A stretch of 10,646 nt of DNA from assembly GCA_049609225.1 (NCBI GenBank), contig JBMYYH010000101.1, positions 1 to 10,646 on the forward strand, given 5' to 3'. Shown piece after piece: positions 6,933 through 10,646 of this stretch (position 1 is the first letter of the stretch; every line of letters starts with the position of its first letter). The notes under the pieces are model-generated. The model ran no database searches. It was not told where the DNA came from and was given only the letters and a program-made list of their open reading frames with translations. This DNA comes from GCA-2746235 sp049609225. Lineage in GTDB: Bacteria; Planctomycetota; UBA1135. The translations under genes and the position numbers were made by a program.

Positions 6933-8551
6933 TCGGCGAAGGTTACGGAGACAGGCTCCCCGCCTGAAACCACGCCTTCGACCTCGACTTTGGCCTTTCC
7001 GGGCGAAGAAGCTGTCAGGGTGAAGCTGCCTTCGTAAAGACCTTCGAAGAGGAAACTGCCGTCGGGGCCGCTGAGGACGGCGTATTGGTCAAGGAAGCGT
7101 TCGGGCATCCATAGGGATGGAAATCCAGGCTCTGGCACCACGCCCGCGATGCGCAGGCCGACTCCACTCATGGGTTCTCCCGCAGCATCACGCACGATGC
7201 CTTGGATGGATTGGCCACCATCCATCGTGAGGTCAAGAGCCTCCATGCCCTCCTTCACTTCCAAAGGACCGCGGAAGGCCATGCCGGATCCCGGTTTGTA
7301 GAAGATGAAGTAAGCCTTGTCGATCGGATCGAGACCACCGAAGAGAAAGCTGCCATCGATGCCAGTGAAGGTAGTCGGTTCGCCGGTATCCGTAAGCATC
7401 CACACCTGGACCTGATGAAGCGGACGGCCATCCCCATTTTGAATCGTGCCCGTGACCTTGGCTCCGCGACTCATCTCCACCCAGACGTCGAGTTGACCCG
7501 GCTCCATCTGCACGTACTTGCTCTTGAACTCCGGATGCTTGGTCGTGACGCCCCAGGTCTGCGACTCCGGCACACCCGCGAGTTTGAAGGTGCCGTTTTC
7601 ATCACTCACGGTCAACAATCCGCGCGAGGCATAGTGGAAGACCTGTTCGAGATGCGTTTCCCGCTGTTGGCGCCGACGTCCGAGTTTACCTGCGGTGATC
7701 GTGGCTCCAGCGATGGGATTGTCGTCGGAATCCAGGACCTGTCCATAGGCGGTAAAGGACGGTTCCAACATGATCTCTAGACCACTCAATTCTTCGCCGG
7801 CCCGGATGAAGCCGCCCGGACGCCAAACGGCGGTTTGCCCTTCCACTGCTGCTTCCAGGGTGAAAGGTCCCTCGGGGAAACCGCCCATGCGGAAGGCACC
7901 CTTCTCATTCGTGGTGCCGAGCGACCGCGGCGAAGGCACTTGCTGTTGATCCAAGCTCGACGGAGTTTGGAAGAAGCCCGCGACGCTGGCTCCTGGCAGC
8001 GGGTTGCCTTCGACATCCAAAACCACCCCACTGACGATGCCGCCGAGTTCCACCTCGATATCCACCGTGTGGACGCGGGCACCCAACAGGGTGGCCAAAT
8101 CCGTCACGGTCTTGGGAGCGGAATATGGACCCGGATTGACCAGAATGCGCAATAACTGCGCTCCATGCTCGAAGGGAATCCTGCGGGTGCCGTCTGGATT
8201 GGTGCGACTGGCGGTTTTTGAGGGGTTGCCCTCGTCCAACCAATGCACATCAAAGGGGTGATTGCCCAGCGGCTTGCCTTGCAGGCTGATTTTGACCTCC
8301 AGAATCGCTTGCGCGCCTGGGTCGACGTCGGGAAGTGTAACCTCTTGTGTAGAAGCACCTTCGGTGGATGGCGATGCTTCTCCGGGAGCTCCAGAACCAG
8401 CATCCGAAGGCCCCGCAGATCCAGCGTCTCCCTCTTCCGTGGCGGCGGAAACAGGCTCATGCCTGCTCACAGGGGCCTCAGAGCCACCACAGGAGGCACT
8501 GAGAGGCAATAGGAGGGCCAGGAGCAGGAAGGCGCGGCTCATCGTCTGCAT
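6929..8551 (-). CDS. Probable lipoprotein with repeated carboxypeptidase-regulatory-like domains
   Basis: The 540-residue product starts with a hydrophobic signal (SRAFLLLALLLPLSASC) that ends at Cys21, a plausible but atypical lipobox because Ser rather than a bulky residue stands at -3. Residues 22-75 are a low-complexity Ser/Ala/Gly/Glu/Pro linker. At least four carboxypeptidase-regulatory-like beta-sandwich units follow, beginning near 171 (VSGVVLDVEGNPLPGASV), 267 (AYGQVLDSDDNPIAGATI), 366 (VTGTIQNGDGRPLHQVQV) and 449 (IQGIVRDAAGEPMSGVGL), each with a later DGSF or KGAF turn; residues 80-168 may be a related unit. Such domains are structural or binding modules, not enzymes. The protein probably sits on a membrane surface facing outward. 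ATG at 8551 was taken; ATG at 8542 gives the same signal. It stands alone, divergent from the FG-GAP gene. Confidence 0.82.
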   Translation of the reverse strand: MQTMSRAFLLLALLLPLSASCGGSEAPVSRHEPVSAATEEGDAGSAGPSDAGSGAPGEASPSTEGASTQEVTLPDVDPGAQAILEVKISLQGKPLGNHPFDVHWLDEGNPSKTASRTNPDGTRRIPFEHGAQLLRILVNPGPYSAPKTVTDLATLLGARVHTVDIEVELGGIVSGVVLDVEGNPLPGASVAGFFQTPSSLDQQQVPSPRSLGTTNEKGAFRMGGFPEGPFTLEAAVEGQTAVWRPGGFIRAGEELSGLEIMLEPSFTAYGQVLDSDDNPIAGATITAGKLGRRRQQRETHLEQVFHYASRGLLTVSDENGTFKLAGVPESQTWGVTTKHPEFKSKYVQMEPGQLDVWVEMSRGAKVTGTIQNGDGRPLHQVQVWMLTDTGEPTTFTGIDGSFLFGGLDPIDKAYFIFYKPGSGMAFRGPLEVKEGMEALDLTMDGGQSIQGIVRDAAGEPMSGVGLRIAGVVPEPGFPSLWMPERFLDQYAVLSGPDGSFLFEGLYEGSFTLTASSPGKAKVEVEGVVSGGEPVSVTFAD

Positions 8552-8658
8552 GGCCTAAGGATACTGAGAAATCAGCGGATTTCAGGCGAAGAAAGCCCGG
8601 GATGGCCAGTTGCCATGAGGTAGGATTGTGCACCGGGATTCACCCGGAAACCGTGAAA
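8552..8658. promoter_or_regulatory. Divergent intergenic region with two short inverted repeats
   Basis: The gap between two divergent exported-protein genes should hold both promoters, but I find no convincing -35/-10 pair. Two short inverted repeats are present: ATGGC at 8602-8606 with GCCAT at 8612-8616, and CCGGG at 8633-8637 with CCCGG at 8643-8647, each around a five-base spacer. The second would form a GC-rich hairpin in the leader about 11 bases before the chosen start and could affect translation. TAGGAT at 8621-8626 is a possible -10 without a matching -35. Confidence 0.35.
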
Positions 8659-10644
8659 ATGATGACACGCAGCCATCCCCTTGCAACGGCCCTCGTTCTG
8701 AGTGCCCTGCTTAGTCCCCTCTCCGCACAGCAGGATTGGGTCACTTGGACCACCGTCGATGGTGGTTCCGCCACCGATCAGTTCGGCACCGCCCTCACAG
8801 GCCTAGGTGACCTGAACGATGATGGTTACGACGATTACGCCGTGACCTCGATTGGATCCGATAGCGCCGGCCAAAATGCTGGTTTGGTCACCTTCTTCTC
8901 CGGCCAGGATGATTCCGTCCTCGCTGAGATTGATGGCCTTTCTGGTGAACAACTCGGCTTTTCGGTCGCCTTCTTGGGCGAACACAATAGCGATGGCTTG
9001 CCGAAGCTGGCTGTAGGTGCTCCCTATGCATCCACTGCCAACGGACCTTTCTCCGGCCTGGTTCGCATCTACCTTTGGGATGATGCCAACTCGACCGCGA
9101 GTCTGTTCCAAGAGCTTCCAGGTAGCACGCCAGGTGCTCTGTTTGGTACCAGCCTTGCCGCCTTCGACGCGAACGGCGATGGCGAAATGGATCTGGCTGT
9201 CGGTGCAACCGGCACCAACTTCCAAGACGGTTCGGTCGAAACTTTCCTCATCACGGACATCGGAGCCTCCGCTGCCGACAACTACTTCGGCGCTGCGGGT
9301 TCGATGGAGATGTTCGGATGGTCGGTTTCGAGCGCCGTGCAAGGTGGCATCGGTGCAGGTGGAGCTTCCTACGATCTCGTAGTTGGCGCTCCCTTCGCGG
9401 ACGACACTGCTGTCGATGCTGGAGCGGTCATCCTGATCGAAAGCAATGGCTCGCAGACCACCCTGTTCAACCCGGTCGGCTCCGTCGCGGATGCCCACCT
9501 CGGTTGGAGTGTGGCTGGCGGTATGGATGCGCGTGGCAACAGCCTCGTCGACATCGTTGCTGGCGCTCCAGACACCACGAATGGTGAAGTCGTCATCTGG
9601 GATGGCTCTTCCCTTGGCGTGGCTGAAGTGATGCTGGGTGCTGCGCCTGGTGCACAGTTCGGTTACTCCGTGTTGCTCTGCCCTGACACCAACTTCGACA
9701 ACCTGGCAGACCTAGCGGTCGGTTCCCCAGGTGCTCTTGGTGGACGTGGCGCTGCCAACGTCTACAGCGTTGCTGCTGCACCAACGCAGGTGCATGCGAC
9801 CACCGGTCCTGGTGGCACCGACGGCGCCCTTGGCTGGTCCCTCGGCGTTGTGGGCGACCTCAACCAGACCGACAAGATGGAAATCGGTGTGGGCTCGCCT
9901 CGCATCAATGGCCTGGTCGGAAGCATTGAGATCATGGCACCTCCTGCGCAAGACATCGGCCCCATCGGCCTCTCCCTCATGGGTAACTTCGATTGGGAAA
10001 CCGACGTGCAGATGCGCGCCACCAACCTGTCCCCAGGCGGCGGCGGCAACCTCTACTGGTATGTCGGCACCAACTTGAGCGAAACCACCACTCCGGAGGG
10101 CTACGAAGTCAACATCGGTGGTCTCCTGACCCTGATCTCGGTCGACGCCAACCCTGGTGATACCGCGCAGCAGGTTTACCGCATCCTTGACAACATCCCG
10201 GATGGAACCGAACTGTTCTTCCAGATGGTGGAAGACCGCAACGGCTTCGTCCGCATCTCCAACACCGAATCCGGTGAGGTGAACGATCCAGGCGTGACCT
10301 TGTTCGTCTTCGGTAACACCGCTGGTCAGCCGATCACCATGCGCACCCGTTGGGGCATCCCCAACAGCCCGGTGTACATCTACGGTACCAACCAAGGCTT
10401 TACCCAGAACCCCACCAACAACGTGCCGAACGGCAGCTGGCAGATCAACCTGCGCAACCCGCGCTTCCTTGGTCAGCCTGGTGACAAGTCCGGCCCGCTG
10501 GGTGCTCCGGATGAGGGTCAGTACACGAGTCAGAACATCAACATTCCTTCCGGATTCGTCGGTGTGACGGCCTCCTTCCAGGCCTATGACTGGGACTTGT
10601 TCTCCCCAGCCATGACTCCTGTGGTCGAGGTCACCTTCCAGTAG
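8659..10644 (+). CDS. Secreted seven-repeat FG-GAP beta-propeller protein with two C-terminal beta-sandwich domains
   Basis: The 661-residue product starts with a signal peptide (MMTRSHPLATALVLSALLS, cleavage near Ala23 before QQDW). Seven FG-GAP repeats follow, with FG or LG starts near residues 42, 100, 162, 219, 281, 334 and 391 and a later VGAP/VGSP-type strand in each; seven matches a complete integrin-alpha-like propeller. Several loops are Asp/Asn-rich like calcium sites (DLNDDGYDD, DANGDGEMD), others have lost some acidic residues. Residues about 436-541 and 546-661 look like two copies of one beta-sandwich (NLYWYVGT and PVYIYGT strands), the last ending VVEVTFQ. Such proteins act in adhesion or binding at the cell surface; no catalytic motif is seen. 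ATG at 8659 was chosen because the longer frame from 8602 buries the signal peptide; GTG at 8653 is an alternative. The gene ends just before the window edge. Confidence 0.85.
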   Translation: MMTRSHPLATALVLSALLSPLSAQQDWVTWTTVDGGSATDQFGTALTGLGDLNDDGYDDYAVTSIGSDSAGQNAGLVTFFSGQDDSVLAEIDGLSGEQLGFSVAFLGEHNSDGLPKLAVGAPYASTANGPFSGLVRIYLWDDANSTASLFQELPGSTPGALFGTSLAAFDANGDGEMDLAVGATGTNFQDGSVETFLITDIGASAADNYFGAAGSMEMFGWSVSSAVQGGIGAGGASYDLVVGAPFADDTAVDAGAVILIESNGSQTTLFNPVGSVADAHLGWSVAGGMDARGNSLVDIVAGAPDTTNGEVVIWDGSSLGVAEVMLGAAPGAQFGYSVLLCPDTNFDNLADLAVGSPGALGGRGAANVYSVAAAPTQVHATTGPGGTDGALGWSLGVVGDLNQTDKMEIGVGSPRINGLVGSIEIMAPPAQDIGPIGLSLMGNFDWETDVQMRATNLSPGGGGNLYWYVGTNLSETTTPEGYEVNIGGLLTLISVDANPGDTAQQVYRILDNIPDGTELFFQMVEDRNGFVRISNTESGEVNDPGVTLFVFGNTAGQPITMRTRWGIPNSPVYIYGTNQGFTQNPTNNVPNGSWQINLRNPRFLGQPGDKSGPLGAPDEGQYTSQNINIPSGFVGVTASFQAYDWDLFSPAMTPVVEVTFQ

Positions 10645-10646
10645 GA

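Noticed and set aside
8602..8658. Longer N-terminus of the FG-GAP protein starting at 8602
   Set aside because: It would put 19 residues with two cysteines in front of a clear signal peptide; starts at 8653 or 8659 put the signal at the N-terminus.
8803..9498. 231-codon open frame on the minus strand
   Set aside because: It is the antisense shadow of the FG-GAP repeats; the plus-strand frame has a signal peptide and periodic motifs, this one has none.
9712..10395. 227-codon open frame on the minus strand
   Set aside because: It is antisense to the FG-GAP gene, and its Val/Gly/Asp/His-rich sequence mirrors the repeats without forming a recognisable fold.

Overview
The window looks like chromosomal DNA from a Gram-negative-type bacterium with an outer membrane. 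It encodes an outer-membrane beta-barrel protein ending in Phe, several exported proteins, lipoproteins and a HlyD-like periplasmic adaptor. The large secreted proteins (an FG-GAP propeller, serial carboxypeptidase-regulatory-like repeats, and C-terminal beta-sandwich tails ending in short hydrophobic strands) resemble the secretome of Planctomycetota. That placement is inference from protein style only; no rRNA or tRNA gene is present to confirm it. Genes are tightly packed, and base composition is moderately GC-rich and even, with no insertion sequence, CRISPR array or phage gene seen.

Layout. (1) Positions 2-1015, plus strand: the C-terminal part of a large secreted protein whose start lies outside the window. 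(2) Positions 1132-4639, minus strand: a three-gene operon read in the order thymidine phosphorylase (deoA), a membrane-anchored HlyD-like protein with an unusual cytoplasmic N-terminus, and a small DUF3568-like lipoprotein. The genes overlap by four bases at each junction (TTGA and ATGA), which suggests translational coupling. (3) Positions 4743-6932, plus strand: a 19-bp perfect Fur-type palindrome followed by a three-gene operon for a porin-like outer-membrane protein, an exported FMN-binding protein with the covalent flavinylation motif SGAT, and a four-helix membrane protein with histidines placed like heme b ligands. (4) Positions 6929-8551, minus strand: a lipoprotein made of repeated carboxypeptidase-regulatory-like domains, which shares a TTAA stop overlap with the preceding operon. 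(5) Positions 8659-10644, plus strand: a secreted seven-repeat FG-GAP beta-propeller with two C-terminal beta-sandwich domains.

The most interesting unit is region 3. Read together, the three proteins could form an iron-responsive electron path from the inner membrane (putative heme b protein) to a periplasmic flavoprotein and a partner outer-membrane channel, for example to reduce ferric iron or a chelate. The Fur-like site, flavinylation motif and signal peptides are seen in the sequence; the joint function is a hypothesis. The second point of interest is the HlyD-like protein in region 2, whose cytoplasmic part looks like a degenerate receiver fold plus a winged helix, as in a membrane-bound regulator.
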